Under the pieces are notes generated by a model, which saw only the letters and a program-made list of their open reading frames with translations, was not told the origin of the DNA and did not search any database. The position numbers and the translations under genes were made by a program. A DNA stretch of 64,000 nucleotides from CAVYXZ01 sp965223835 (GTDB lineage Bacteria > Chloroflexota > Anaerolineae > Aggregatilineales > Phototrophicaceae): NCBI GenBank assembly GCA_965223835.1, contig CBDCXQ010000001.1, positions 1,426,001 through 1,490,000 on the forward strand, given 5' to 3'. This document shows positions 34,277 to 43,519 of the stretch, piece after piece; position 1 is the first letter of the stretch, and each line of letters starts with the position of its first letter.

Positions 34277-36409
34277 ATGTTTGGACGCTTAATGAGTAAA
34301 AACAATCTGCGGTGGGTGAGCCTGCTGTGTCTGCTGTTGCTATCCATTCCGATGGTATTGGGCCAGCCAACACGAAGTCTGGAACCGGGGACCACCATCA
34401 CTGGTGTTCTGGATTCAGAAAATGTGGCGCAACTCTATATCTTTGATGGTAACACAGATGATGTTGTGAGCTTCTCAGCGGCTAGCTCGACTGGTTTAGG
34501 ACTGGCTTTGTTAGTGGCGGATTCGGCGGGTGAAACGATTGCTCAGGGTTTCGCGTCCGATGGACCAACCGAGTTAACCGACATCACCCTACCAGCGACC
34601 GATATCTATTATGTGACGGTCTTGTCGGCATTGGGTGTGACCTTGCCCGAAGGCAGCACTTTTGACTTAACCTATGATAATGACCCGGCGGTTGTATCGG
34701 TGGCAGCTACGCCGGTACCGCTGCCCACGCAAGCTGTGGCCGCGACAACGCCCGGTCAAATCCTGACGACACAGGGGTTGGAAGTCGCGCTCTCATGGGC
34801 ATCGCTGGCGAACATGGATCTGGAAGTCCGCGATCCGGTGGGTGGGAGTGTCTTTTTCTCAACGCCGACGACGCCCAGCGGTGGTCAGTTTGGCGTCAAC
34901 GTGAATAGTAGTTGTGATACACGCACTGCCGAAGCGCCGACCGAAAGTGCAGTCTGGTCTTCCGGGGCATTGCCAACCGGGAGCTATGAAGTGCTGGTAT
35001 ATTATCAACCGTTGGACAATTGCCCGACGACCGATCCGGTGTCGTTTGACGTGATGGTGACATTGGAGGGGCAAACGATGGATACAATCAGTGCAAATAT
35101 GCTACCTAATGAGACATTTATCACCAGTTTTGAGGTGCAGGCCGATGCCACGCTCAACGCCGGACCCAGCGGCTTGTACACTGATCCGACGATTTTGCCA
35201 GCGCCCGCAGCCGATTTGTTGAGCAGTGCGGAACCCATTCAACGGGATGTTCCGGTGCGGGGGACTCTCACCCGTGCCAATTTCTTTGACACCTTCAGCT
35301 TCCAGGGGTCGGCGAATGATCTGATTACGATTAACCTGGCGGCGCAGTCTGGCAGTTTGGATACGCTGTTATTGTTGCTGGATAGCGCGGGTAACGTTAT
35401 CACGAATAATGATGACATCGCGACTGGTGAGGATACCAATTCGAGTATTACGAATTTCCGCCTGTTCGTTGATGATACCTATACCATTGTGGCGACCCGC
35501 TATGGCAAAGAGGTCGGCGGGACCGAAGGCGATTATGGATTGTTGCTTACTGGCCCCAGTGGTGATCTGCCAACCGAGGTGCTTGATCTGGGATTACCGC
35601 GTGGTGATGTGGAAATCGCCCTATCGTGGAATACGAATGCCGACCTGCAATTGTTGGTGCGCGACCCGCGGGGCGATTCGATCTTCGATGATTCACCCCA
35701 GGTTCCCAGCAATGGTCGCTTGGCGGCATCGGGCAATGTCAATTGTACGGTGGCCCCCACCAGTCCAGTTTCTTATGTTTATTGGCCGGAAGGGACCCTC
35801 ATTCCAGGATTATATGAGATCGAAGTCTGGCACCAGAATGCTTGCAACGACACGACTCCCGTGACGTTTAGCCTTAACATCCTGGTTGATGGTACACCGA
35901 TCTTCAGTCAGACCGCCCAACCAGTACCCGGACAAGTCTATCTGACGAGTTTCGTCATTGGTGTCGATCAACAGGTTCAAACCAGTGAGGGTGGTTTCAT
36001 TGGTACCCGTGTGGTCGGTGGGGGCAGTCAGCTGGACTCAACCACGCTGGATTTCCGCAGTGGGTTAGCATCTGCACAAACTATTCTGAGCGGGCAAACG
36101 GCTAGCGGCAGTATTACCTTCGACGATAAATTCGACCTGTATCGGTTTGACGGTCAAGCTGGCGATGTGGTCTCGATCAGCATGGTGGCGACGGCAGGCC
36201 GTCTGGATACGGTGCTGTTTTTGCTGGATCCGAACGGGTTCCAGATTGCGGACAATGATGACGCGGTGGTGGGTGAAAGCACGGATTCACTCATCAGTGA
36301 ATTTGTATTGCCTGAAGACGGTGTTTATACCGTAATCGCAACCCATTTTGGGATGCAGTATGGTGGCACAACAGGTGCCTATGATCTGGTATTCTCACGG
36401 TTGAACTAG
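34277..36409 (+). CDS. secreted protein with alternating PPC-type and second beta-sandwich modules
   Basis: This 710-residue protein has a signal peptide (WVSLLCLLLLSIPMVLGQ). It is built from repeated modules: PPC-like (pre-peptidase C-terminal) units at about 35-135, 305-425 and 575-708, carrying the DTLLLLLDSAGNVITNNDD pattern, alternate with two copies of another unit at about 165-265 and 428-535 (VEIALSWNTNADLQLLVRDPRGDSIF). The second unit resembles domains found in YfaP-like secreted proteins. No catalytic domain is seen; it is probably an extracellular binding or structural protein. GAGGAGG lies 7 bases before the ATG. Confidence 0.82.
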   Translation: MFGRLMSKNNLRWVSLLCLLLLSIPMVLGQPTRSLEPGTTITGVLDSENVAQLYIFDGNTDDVVSFSAASSTGLGLALLVADSAGETIAQGFASDGPTELTDITLPATDIYYVTVLSALGVTLPEGSTFDLTYDNDPAVVSVAATPVPLPTQAVAATTPGQILTTQGLEVALSWASLANMDLEVRDPVGGSVFFSTPTTPSGGQFGVNVNSSCDTRTAEAPTESAVWSSGALPTGSYEVLVYYQPLDNCPTTDPVSFDVMVTLEGQTMDTISANMLPNETFITSFEVQADATLNAGPSGLYTDPTILPAPAADLLSSAEPIQRDVPVRGTLTRANFFDTFSFQGSANDLITINLAAQSGSLDTLLLLLDSAGNVITNNDDIATGEDTNSSITNFRLFVDDTYTIVATRYGKEVGGTEGDYGLLLTGPSGDLPTEVLDLGLPRGDVEIALSWNTNADLQLLVRDPRGDSIFDDSPQVPSNGRLAASGNVNCTVAPTSPVSYVYWPEGTLIPGLYEIEVWHQNACNDTTPVTFSLNILVDGTPIFSQTAQPVPGQVYLTSFVIGVDQQVQTSEGGFIGTRVVGGGSQLDSTTLDFRSGLASAQTILSGQTASGSITFDDKFDLYRFDGQAGDVVSISMVATAGRLDTVLFLLDPNGFQIADNDDAVVGESTDSLISEFVLPEDGVYTVIATHFGMQYGGTTGAYDLVFSRLN

Positions 36410-36569
36410 GCGCAAAACCCGCTACAATTGGCGTATGCTCTGGTTAAATCACCAACCATATGACATACAGGTTTGGGCGTACCTTCTCAAAACGCCCCCC
36501 ACTACATTTTGGGACCAGAAAGGAGATCGGCACAGCTCGTGTTGTTGGTTCGGGTTTGTGCTGTCACAT

Positions 36570-37250
36570 ATGAGAATTGCATTGTTGTTTGCGCTAGTAA
36601 TGGTATTCATTGTGACAGCCTGTGGGCCACCACCTGAACTGCGAGATGATACCTTGCTCCACGATACCAGTTTAATTTCTGGCGAACCGTGTGCCGCGCC
36701 ATGCTTTCGCGGTATAACCCCTGGTGAGACCGCCTGGAACGACGCCCTGACTATTATTGAAGATACGCGCGAATTTCTGGATGTTCAAGTTCAGGCTGCT
36801 GAGGATGACAGTCAGCGCGTCCAGGTGTCGTGGAAAGAGGGTGAAGCCGGTAATCCTTGTTGCCAGATTTTGTCGGAAGATGGTGAGACCGTTCGGCTGA
36901 CATTTTTACGCACCGCGCCGGATATGACGCTGGGTCAAGTCATTGACATACATGGCGACCCGGTTTATCTGGCGGGTCAGGAATTTACTGCTGAACAGGC
37001 GATTATCAGCCTCGTCTATCCTGATGTGCCAATGGTAATTTATGCCTTTGTCGAGGGGGCGGAAGCGGGCCAGTTGAGTGCTTCGAGTGAGATTATCGGG
37101 GTGCTTTATTTTGTCGAAGAAGATATGGAACTGCTCCTGCAAACGACCGACCTGCATGAGTGGGAAGGGTATCAGGCGTTTGCTGCCTACAGTGAAAGTG
37201 AATTTGAGGTCACAGCGAGTGTGACACTCACCCCGACGCCGGGCAGTTGA
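36570..37250 (+). CDS. predicted lipoprotein, function unknown
   Basis: The 226-residue product starts MRIALLFALVMVFIVTACGPP, a typical lipoprotein signal with lipobox VTAC. After the lipidated Cys, a pair of Cys-containing segments (GEPCAAPCFRGITPG and NPCCQIL) could form disulfides. The pattern CFRGITPGETAWNDAL is shared, from memory, with other Chloroflexota lipoproteins of unknown role. The open frame continues upstream to 36435, but that part lacks a signal peptide and would bury the real one, so ATG 36570 is preferred (GTG 36558 is possible). The end has a short TPTPG tail. Confidence 0.75.
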   Translation: MRIALLFALVMVFIVTACGPPPELRDDTLLHDTSLISGEPCAAPCFRGITPGETAWNDALTIIEDTREFLDVQVQAAEDDSQRVQVSWKEGEAGNPCCQILSEDGETVRLTFLRTAPDMTLGQVIDIHGDPVYLAGQEFTAEQAIISLVYPDVPMVIYAFVEGAEAGQLSASSEIIGVLYFVEEDMELLLQTTDLHEWEGYQAFAAYSESEFEVTASVTLTPTPGS

Positions 37251-37306
37251 TGGTTGAGCTATTGTACAGATCACAAAATGAGTAAAGACAAAGGAGTTCA
37301 GGCAAG

Positions 37307-38020
37307 ATGAGCGCAGAGACAACTACACCAACCCCCAGTTCAATTAATGAATTGGAACCTCGGATGGAACTGCGCGGCACAGTCAAACGCCTGGAATTGA
37401 TTGGTGCGTTTGTCGACATTGGGATCGAAGCCAATGCCTTGCTGCACATCTCCCAGATCAATCAACCGAACGTGCGGAATGTTGAGGACGTGCTGAAGGT
37501 TGATGAAGAGATCACGGTTTATGTGCTCAAAGTCGATGCTGAAGGTGGGCGGGTTGCTCTGTCGATGACTAAACCGCCAGCGGTCACGTGGGATGAATTG
37601 AAGCCAGGCGATAGCGTAACCGGTACAGTGGTACGCATCGAAAATTTTGGTGTGTTTGTCGATATTGGTGCCGAACGGCCCGGTATGGTTCATGTCTCCG
37701 AATTAACCAATGGGTTCGTCAAGTCACCCTCCGATGTTGTGAGTATGGGCGATGCCGTTGAGGCCAGAGTGCTGAAGATCAACCGCAAGAAGCGTCAGAT
37801 TGACCTGACCATGAAAGAGCCAGAACCAACCGTTGAGGAAGTACTTGACGAAGAGGAAGAAGAAATGCCAACGGCCATGGAATTGGCCCTGCGGCGAGCA
37901 ATGGGGCAAGACGGTAGTGCGGCAGCTACCCCGGCACCCAGCCCCAAAAGCCGTAAACGTCGGCGCTCCCAGGAACAAGAAGACATCATTTCGCGTGCAC
38001 TCGGCAAGCACCAGAATTAG
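37307..38020 (+). CDS. S1 RNA-binding protein with two S1 domains
   Basis: This 237-residue protein has two S1 (OB-fold) domains at about 20-90 (MELRGTVKRLELIGAFVDIGIEANALLHISQI) and 103-172 (GDSVTGTVVRIENFGVFVDIGAERPGMVHVSEL), an acidic segment, and a basic C-terminus (KSRKRRRSQ). It is much shorter than ribosomal protein S1 (four to six repeats) and may be a general RNA-binding or translation-associated factor. AAGGAG lies upstream of the ATG. It ends at a bidirectional terminator facing the VKOR gene. Confidence 0.85.
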   Translation: MSAETTTPTPSSINELEPRMELRGTVKRLELIGAFVDIGIEANALLHISQINQPNVRNVEDVLKVDEEITVYVLKVDAEGGRVALSMTKPPAVTWDELKPGDSVTGTVVRIENFGVFVDIGAERPGMVHVSELTNGFVKSPSDVVSMGDAVEARVLKINRKKRQIDLTMKEPEPTVEEVLDEEEEEMPTAMELALRRAMGQDGSAAATPAPSPKSRKRRRSQEQEDIISRALGKHQN

Positions 38021-38040
38021 CGCTTCTTCAAGCCACATGC

Positions 38041-38072
38041 AGGGCGATAAATCTAAATTGTCGCCCTATTTG
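38041..38072. terminator. terminator between convergent S1 and VKOR genes
   Basis: AGGGCGATAA (38041-38050) pairs with TTGTCGCCCT (38058-38067), ten pairs with one G-T, loop ATCTAAA. A short ATTTG tail follows on the plus strand. Confidence 0.7.
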
Positions 38073-38090
38073 AATGTTAGCGACTGGTGC

Positions 38091-38549
38091 CTAATCGTCG
38101 CTGATGCGCATAAATTGCCACAGGCGTAGTGCCGAGACAAGGAATAACAGCGTCATCGTGACTTCATGCGCCAGACACCAGGTACAAAACGCTGCCAGCA
38201 ACACCGCCTGCACGTAAATTAACCATAGTGCGTACAAAAACGCGAATAAAGTTGCGCCGAACATCAGCATCGGGCCATAAGCTTGTAAGATTGGGATACG
38301 TTGTTCCAGCAATAACAGTCCGCCTAAAATGAGATATGCGAACAATCCCAGGTAAGCAATTTCGATACCCGCCAGTTGGGCATAGACGCTGTTTTGTACG
38401 ACATCACAACTAATGCTGTTACTTTCCAGACAGATAACGTTGGTTTCGGTTAGTTTTGTGTAGCTCAAGTAGCTACTGATGATGACGCCGATCAAGACGA
38501 GTATCAGGCTGAGGCGTTTCAGATTGTCCGGGATTGTTTGTGTCTTCAT
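38091..38549 (-). CDS. vitamin K epoxide reductase (VKOR) family protein
   Basis: This 152-residue membrane protein has four helices. The loop Cys pair is in VICLESNSISCDVVQ and the active-site CxxC is CTWC near residue 127. Bacterial VKORs reoxidise DsbA-like proteins with quinone to drive disulfide formation in exported proteins. No fused or adjacent thioredoxin partner is present. It follows moeA by eight bases and is probably co-transcribed with it. Confidence 0.88.
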   Translation of the reverse strand: MKTQTIPDNLKRLSLILVLIGVIISSYLSYTKLTETNVICLESNSISCDVVQNSVYAQLAGIEIAYLGLFAYLILGGLLLLEQRIPILQAYGPMLMFGATLFAFLYALWLIYVQAVLLAAFCTWCLAHEVTMTLLFLVSALRLWQFMRISDD

Positions 38550-38557
38550 CGAAATCT

Positions 38558-39811
38558 CTATACACTCCGCAACAACCGGACCGGGAGTTCCGTACCCGCC
38601 GGAATCTCCTCACGATTTTCTGGGACAATGAGCAATCCATCAGCCAGCACCATTGACATTAGTGCGCCCGAACTTTGAGTGCCGGTTGTCTTTGCGACCA
38701 ACCGCCCATTTTCACGACTGAGCTGCACGCGTAAATAGCTGCGGCGACCATCGGACCGTAAGGCTTCGGCTGTCACAGCGGTTACGGTAGTCGCATCGTC
38801 ATCGCGTTGCAAGAATTGGAATAGCGCGGGACGGACAAAAATGTCGAATGTGACCATCGCGGAGACTGGATTGCCCGGCAAACCGAAGAATGGGACTCCT
38901 CGCAAATTGCCAAATGCCAGTGGTTTGCCCGGACGCACATTAACCCGCCAGAAATCGACTGCGCCGAGTTCGGCGAGCACGGTGCGGACAACGTCGTATG
39001 TGCCGACTGATACGCCGGCTGTGCTGATAATGAGGTCCGGCTGTTGTTCAAGTGTCGTATAAAACAGTTGGCGAACTGCATCTAATGTATCATGGGCGAT
39101 TGGCTGGGGCAGTGGAATGCCGCCAAATTGAGTAACCAATCCGGCGACGGTGTGGCTGTTTACATCGCGGATTTTGCCGGGTGCCAGCGGCTCACTGACA
39201 TCAACCAGTTCATCACCGGTACTGACGATGGCAACCCGGGGTTGTCGAACCACGTCGATTTTGGCACAGCCAAGTGCGGCCAGTATGCCAATATCTTGTG
39301 GACGCAACCTGGTACCCGCTTTCAGAACTGTCTGGCCCCGTTGGACACTTTCGCCTGCCGGACGCACATAATCACCGGCCTCTATTGCTCGAAAGATCGC
39401 GACTTTTTCCCGCAGTGCGGTGTCCGACCCGGCTTGCCAATTCGTATCGGTGTCTTCAACTGGAATAACGGCATCTGCGCCGGGTGGCATCGGCGCACCG
39501 GTCATGATTCGGGCGGCTTCACCGGTTTGGAGAGTCTGAGATGGGGCAACGCCTGCCGGAATATCCATGACGACGCGCAACTGTGTCGGCGTTGAAGGCG
39601 TGGCAGTGGCAATATCGGCTGCTCGAACTGCATAGCCGTCCATGCTCGAATTTGCAAACGGGGGCAGGTTAATCTCGGCCTGGATGTCCGCAGCCAGTAC
39701 CCGGCCCAATGCTGCCGTAATCGCAATCTTCTCCGGCGGGAGTGGTTCGAACTGGCGCAAAATGTGTTCCAGCGCAACCTCCACACTCATTAATTCAGCC
39801 AATTTTTTCAC
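38558..39811 (-). CDS. moeA: molybdopterin molybdenumtransferase MoeA
   Basis: MoeA inserts molybdate into molybdopterin-AMP. The 417-residue protein has family motifs LPPFANSSMDGYAVRAADI, AARIMTGAPMPPGADAVIPVEDT, and the MPT-binding VSTGDELVD ... GVSVGTYDVV ... FGLPGNPVSAMVTF. The open frame starts at GTG 39811 (MKKLAEL); the ATG seven codons later (39790) also fits the family. Neither has a strong ribosome binding site. The Moco genes moaC and moaD-E lie about 22 kb away in this window. Confidence 0.93.
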   Translation of the reverse strand: MKKLAELMSVEVALEHILRQFEPLPPEKIAITAALGRVLAADIQAEINLPPFANSSMDGYAVRAADIATATPSTPTQLRVVMDIPAGVAPSQTLQTGEAARIMTGAPMPPGADAVIPVEDTDTNWQAGSDTALREKVAIFRAIEAGDYVRPAGESVQRGQTVLKAGTRLRPQDIGILAALGCAKIDVVRQPRVAIVSTGDELVDVSEPLAPGKIRDVNSHTVAGLVTQFGGIPLPQPIAHDTLDAVRQLFYTTLEQQPDLIISTAGVSVGTYDVVRTVLAELGAVDFWRVNVRPGKPLAFGNLRGVPFFGLPGNPVSAMVTFDIFVRPALFQFLQRDDDATTVTAVTAEALRSDGRRSYLRVQLSRENGRLVAKTTGTQSSGALMSMVLADGLLIVPENREEIPAGTELPVRLLRSV

Positions 39812-39941
39812 CTTTCAATAGCAGACTTCACGGATTATAACACGGCACTTTGGCACTTTTTCTGGCAATTTTGCGTTAAATTTATGATAATCGTGTAGTA
39901 TCTTCATTAAAGTAAATCACCAGGGTACAGGCATACAGGTT

Positions 39942-42125
39942 ATGAACCTTCAAACATTGTTCGATACCCTCCCCAAATTATCACCCCACGATCGCGCCCT
40001 AATTGAACGGGCCTACGAAAAAGCAGAACAGGCGCACGAAGGTCAGGTGCGTAAAAGTGGTGAACCATATTTTACCCACTGTGTTGCCGTTGCTCAGATC
40101 CTGGCGGAACTCCACCTGGATGCCGAGGCGATTGCGGCGGCTTTATTGCATGATGTGCTGGAAGATACTGCTATATCGCGTGAAGAATTGGAAAATGAGT
40201 TCGGCCAGGATGTGGGTCGGTTGGTAGAAGGCGTCACGAAGTTAACAAACCTGCCGTTCAAGCCCGATAACGGTCGGCGTACCTTGCGTGAACTGGAATA
40301 TATTCGCAAGATGCTGCTGGCGATGGGGGATGATGTTCGGGTTGTTCTGGTCAAACTGGCAGATCGTCTCCATAACATGCGCACATTGGGCTATATGCCG
40401 CCCGAAAAGCAAAAACGAACAGCACGCGAGACGTTGGATATTTTTGCGCCTTTAGCCAACCGTCTCGGTATCTGGCAGTTCAAGTGGGAACTCGAAGATC
40501 TCAGTTTTCGCTATCTGAACCCTAACGAGTACAAGCAACTCGCCAGTCAAATTGCCGAACGACGTACTGACCGTGAACAGTACATGAATGCCCTCATTGG
40601 CCGTGTGCGCGATGAACTCACCCGGCATGGTGTGAAGGGGGCAACCGTGACTGGCCGCCCAAAACATATTTACAGCATCTACCGCAAAATGCAGCGCAAA
40701 CAACTCCCCTTTGAACAGATTTTTGATGTGCGGGCCGTGCGTGTCATCGTGAATACGACCCAAGACTGTTATCTGGCGCTTGGCATCATTCATAGTCTGT
40801 GGCGGCCCATTCCCGGCGAGTTTGATGATTATATCGCTGGCCCCAAGGACAATTTTTACCAGAGCCTGCATACGGCGGTTCTCGATTCTCAGGGTAAGAC
40901 GGTTGAAATCCAGATTCGCAGCTGGGAGATGCATGAACATGCTGAGTATGGTGTCGCGGCCCACTGGCGTTACAAAGAAGGTAAGCATCATCGTGATGAA
41001 GATTTCGAGCGCCGGATCAATTATCTGCGCCGCCTGATGGAATTTGGGCCAGAGGTCGAAAGTGCTGAGAACTTTGTCGATACGATGAAATCGGAGGTTT
41101 TCCAGGATCGAATTTATGCCTTTACCCCCAAAGGCGATATTTATGACTTGCCGGTAGGCGCCACGCCGATTGATTTTGCCTACCACATCCACACCGAAAT
41201 TGGGCATCGCTGTCGCGGCGCGAAAGTTCATGGGCGGTTGGTCAGCCTGGATTATAAGCTCAAAACCGGCGATCAAGTGGATATTTTGACCTCCAAGCGG
41301 GGCGGACCCAGCCTCGATTGGTTGAATCCGGCACTTGGGTATGCGGTGACGAACCGGGCGCAATCAAAAATCCGGCATTGGTTTCGCAAGCAAGACCGGG
41401 AAAAGCACCTGGCGAGTGGTCGTGATTTGCTTGAGCGCGAACTCAAACGATTGGGCCTGTTGGATACGATGACATATGAATCGGTGGCACGATTATTTGA
41501 ATATGACCATGGCCGGGTGGATGATTTCATGATTGCTATCGGCGGTGGCGACATCAATAGCTCGCAGATTGCCAACCGTATTCTGAATCTGGAACGCCAG
41601 AATCAGAAAGAAGATCTGATTGAGTCGATGTTGCAACCAAAACCACAGGCCGCGCCCCATCAGAATGCTTCCCAGAACGGCAACAGTGTCAATATTATGG
41701 GAACCGGGGGGTTGCTGGTGAACCTGGCTCGCTGTTGTCATCCGGTTCCTGGTGATGAAATTGTTGGTTATATTACGCGAGGGCGGGGCGTGACAGTCCA
41801 TCGGACGGATTGCGCCAATATGAAGGCCAGCGACGAACCGGAACGATTGGTCAGCGTTGCCTGGGAACATGTTCCCACTGATTATCATTACTCGATTCCG
41901 GTAGAGATTGTGGCCTACGACCGGGAGGGGTTAATGCGTGACATCAGCATTGTCATTGCCGATGTCGGCGTAAATATGTCGTCAGTCAACGTGTCGACTC
42001 GCCAGAACATCGCGATATTTCAGTTAACGATTGAAATTCACAATGTCGATCAGTTGACACGTATCCTCAATCGCCTGGAAAGTGTCGAGAATGTGGTTGA
42101 GGCGCGGCGTCGCAAGATGGCTTAA
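39942..42125 (+). CDS. rel: bifunctional (p)ppGpp synthetase/hydrolase (Rel/SpoT)
   Basis: This 727-residue stringent-response enzyme has an HD hydrolase domain with HxxxxR/HD motifs (KSGEPYFTHCVAVAQILAEL, ALLHDVLEDT, about 35-190), a synthetase domain (RPKHIYSIYRKMQRK, GEFDDYIAGPKDNFYQSLHTAV, about 235-345), TGS (YAFTPKGDIYDLPVGATPIDFAYHIHTEIGHRCRGAKV), a zinc-finger/helical region with HPVPGDEIVGYITRGRGVTVHRTDC, and a C-terminal ACT domain. Catalytic residues of both activities appear intact. It is divergent from moeA with a 130-bp gap between start codons. Confidence 0.96.
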   Translation: MNLQTLFDTLPKLSPHDRALIERAYEKAEQAHEGQVRKSGEPYFTHCVAVAQILAELHLDAEAIAAALLHDVLEDTAISREELENEFGQDVGRLVEGVTKLTNLPFKPDNGRRTLRELEYIRKMLLAMGDDVRVVLVKLADRLHNMRTLGYMPPEKQKRTARETLDIFAPLANRLGIWQFKWELEDLSFRYLNPNEYKQLASQIAERRTDREQYMNALIGRVRDELTRHGVKGATVTGRPKHIYSIYRKMQRKQLPFEQIFDVRAVRVIVNTTQDCYLALGIIHSLWRPIPGEFDDYIAGPKDNFYQSLHTAVLDSQGKTVEIQIRSWEMHEHAEYGVAAHWRYKEGKHHRDEDFERRINYLRRLMEFGPEVESAENFVDTMKSEVFQDRIYAFTPKGDIYDLPVGATPIDFAYHIHTEIGHRCRGAKVHGRLVSLDYKLKTGDQVDILTSKRGGPSLDWLNPALGYAVTNRAQSKIRHWFRKQDREKHLASGRDLLERELKRLGLLDTMTYESVARLFEYDHGRVDDFMIAIGGGDINSSQIANRILNLERQNQKEDLIESMLQPKPQAAPHQNASQNGNSVNIMGTGGLLVNLARCCHPVPGDEIVGYITRGRGVTVHRTDCANMKASDEPERLVSVAWEHVPTDYHYSIPVEIVAYDREGLMRDISIVIADVGVNMSSVNVSTRQNIAIFQLTIEIHNVDQLTRILNRLESVENVVEARRRKMA

Positions 42126-42216
42126 AAGGGCGATATTCAGCCAATTTAAAGTGAGTCACCTACAGACTTTAAAGTTTGTTACAAACAAATTCATTCTGAC
42201 GAATTTGGATTCTCAT

Positions 42217-42245
42217 TTGCAAGTGGCTTACAATCAAATTATAAT
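42217..42245 (+). promoter_or_regulatory. sigma-70-type promoter of the BTAD regulator gene
   Basis: The -35 box is TTGCAA (42217-42222), the spacer is 17 bp and the -10 box is a perfect TATAAT (42240-42245). The predicted start near 42252 gives a leader of about 70 bases. Confidence 0.75.
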
Positions 42246-42323
42246 ACTCAAACGAACCTTAACCGAAAACAAGCAATTGCTTTGTGAGTCCACCTGGTAA
42301 ATTGATGATATGGGGGGATTACC

Positions 42324-43514
42324 ATGACTGGCCTGCCTGAAGAACTTGCCAATTTGCGGCCCGATGCGCGCCTGATTGTTTTACACCCCAACTACGTATC
42401 ACAGCGTCGTATTCTGGCCCATTTTTTGAATCTAGGTACGACGGTGTATGTTCGTTTTAACGGCAAGGCACTGGATCAGACTGAACTTGAGGCACAACTG
42501 ACTGCTGAAGGACTGTTACACCAGGGCGAGGCAGGATGGCGTGGAGTCGAGCAGTTGATACTTGATGAATGCGATTGCGCCAATCCGTCTGAATTCGCCA
42601 ATTTTCTCAGTGCATTATTGCAACAATTCGCTACCGGTCGGATCATTATTGCGACCCGGCAACCGCCGCATGCCGTGCTGGAAGACGATCAACTGCGTGC
42701 CCAGATGCAGTTTCTGCCAGTTGATGAGGACTTGATGCTGTGGGATTATGCCCGGCGTGGGGTGAAATCTGAGGCGGAGGAGAATGCGGTCCTATTGGAA
42801 GTACGGGCTTTGGGCAATGGGCGCGTTTTGAAAGATGGCAAGAGTGTCAATAACTGGGATGGCCTGCTGCCGCGTTCTCTGTTCTTTTATCTCGTCGATA
42901 AAGGGATGACGACTCGTAACGATATTTTTGCAACATTTTGGCCGAATCTTTCGGTGCGTGAAGCGACAAACGTTTTTCACGTGACCAAGCGCAAGATTAG
43001 CGAGGTTTTGGGCACCGATCTCACGGAGTACTGGTCGGGCTTTTACCACATTTCGCCTAAAATTGAACTGAGTTATGATGTCGTGCGCTTCTCCGAATTG
43101 TTCCAGGATAGCGCGGTGGCTTCGGTTGCCGGCGCGGTAGACTTGCTGCGCCAGTCAGTTGCAATCTACCGGGATGATTTTTTAACATCTTTGGACATGG
43201 ACTGGGCAAATAACCGTCGCCGTGAGCTGCGACAGACGTATGGTGAGGCGCTGATTGGCCTGGGTAAGGCCCTGGAAGAACAGGGAAAGATTCCCGAAGC
43301 ACTGGGCCTCTATCTGCGCGCTACGCCGACGAATCCGAATCGTGAAGACGTGGCGCTGTATATTATGAAATTATATCAGAGCCTGGATATGCCCGTTGAT
43401 GCGCTGCTGGTTTACGAGCGTTTAGAGGCTGAACTCAGCGAAAACGTCGGTATCGCGCCCAATCGGCAGCTACAAGAATTGGCTGGACAACTGGAACGAG
43501 TTCAGCGCAATTAA
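42324..43514 (+). CDS. transcriptional regulator with winged helix, BTAD domain and P-loop-less NTPase-like N-terminus
   Basis: This is a 396-residue regulator. The C-terminal part (about 260-392) is a TPR-rich BTAD domain (YRDDFLTSLDMDWANNRRRELRQTYGEALIGLGKALEEQG). It is preceded by an OmpR/SARP-like winged helix (about 165-250, LPRSLFFYLVDKGMTTRNDIFATFWPNLSVREATNVFHVTKRKISEVLG). The N-terminal 150 residues follow the MalT/STAND NTPase layout: RLIVLHPNYVSQRRILAHFLNLG where a P-loop would be, QLILDECDCA like Walker B, and GRIIIATRQPP like the sensor strand; but the GxxGxGKT loop is absent. It probably acts without ATP hydrolysis. GGGGGGA precedes the ATG. The target genes are unknown; the glycosyltransferase starts six bases after the stop. 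Confidence 0.82.
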   Translation: MTGLPEELANLRPDARLIVLHPNYVSQRRILAHFLNLGTTVYVRFNGKALDQTELEAQLTAEGLLHQGEAGWRGVEQLILDECDCANPSEFANFLSALLQQFATGRIIIATRQPPHAVLEDDQLRAQMQFLPVDEDLMLWDYARRGVKSEAEENAVLLEVRALGNGRVLKDGKSVNNWDGLLPRSLFFYLVDKGMTTRNDIFATFWPNLSVREATNVFHVTKRKISEVLGTDLTEYWSGFYHISPKIELSYDVVRFSELFQDSAVASVAGAVDLLRQSVAIYRDDFLTSLDMDWANNRRRELRQTYGEALIGLGKALEEQGKIPEALGLYLRATPTNPNREDVALYIMKLYQSLDMPVDALLVYERLEAELSENVGIAPNRQLQELAGQLERVQRN

Positions 43515-43519
43515 GGTCC

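Noticed and set aside
36435..36569. Upstream extension of the lipoprotein gene
   Set aside because: It would hide the lipoprotein signal peptide in mid-protein and lacks conserved sequence.
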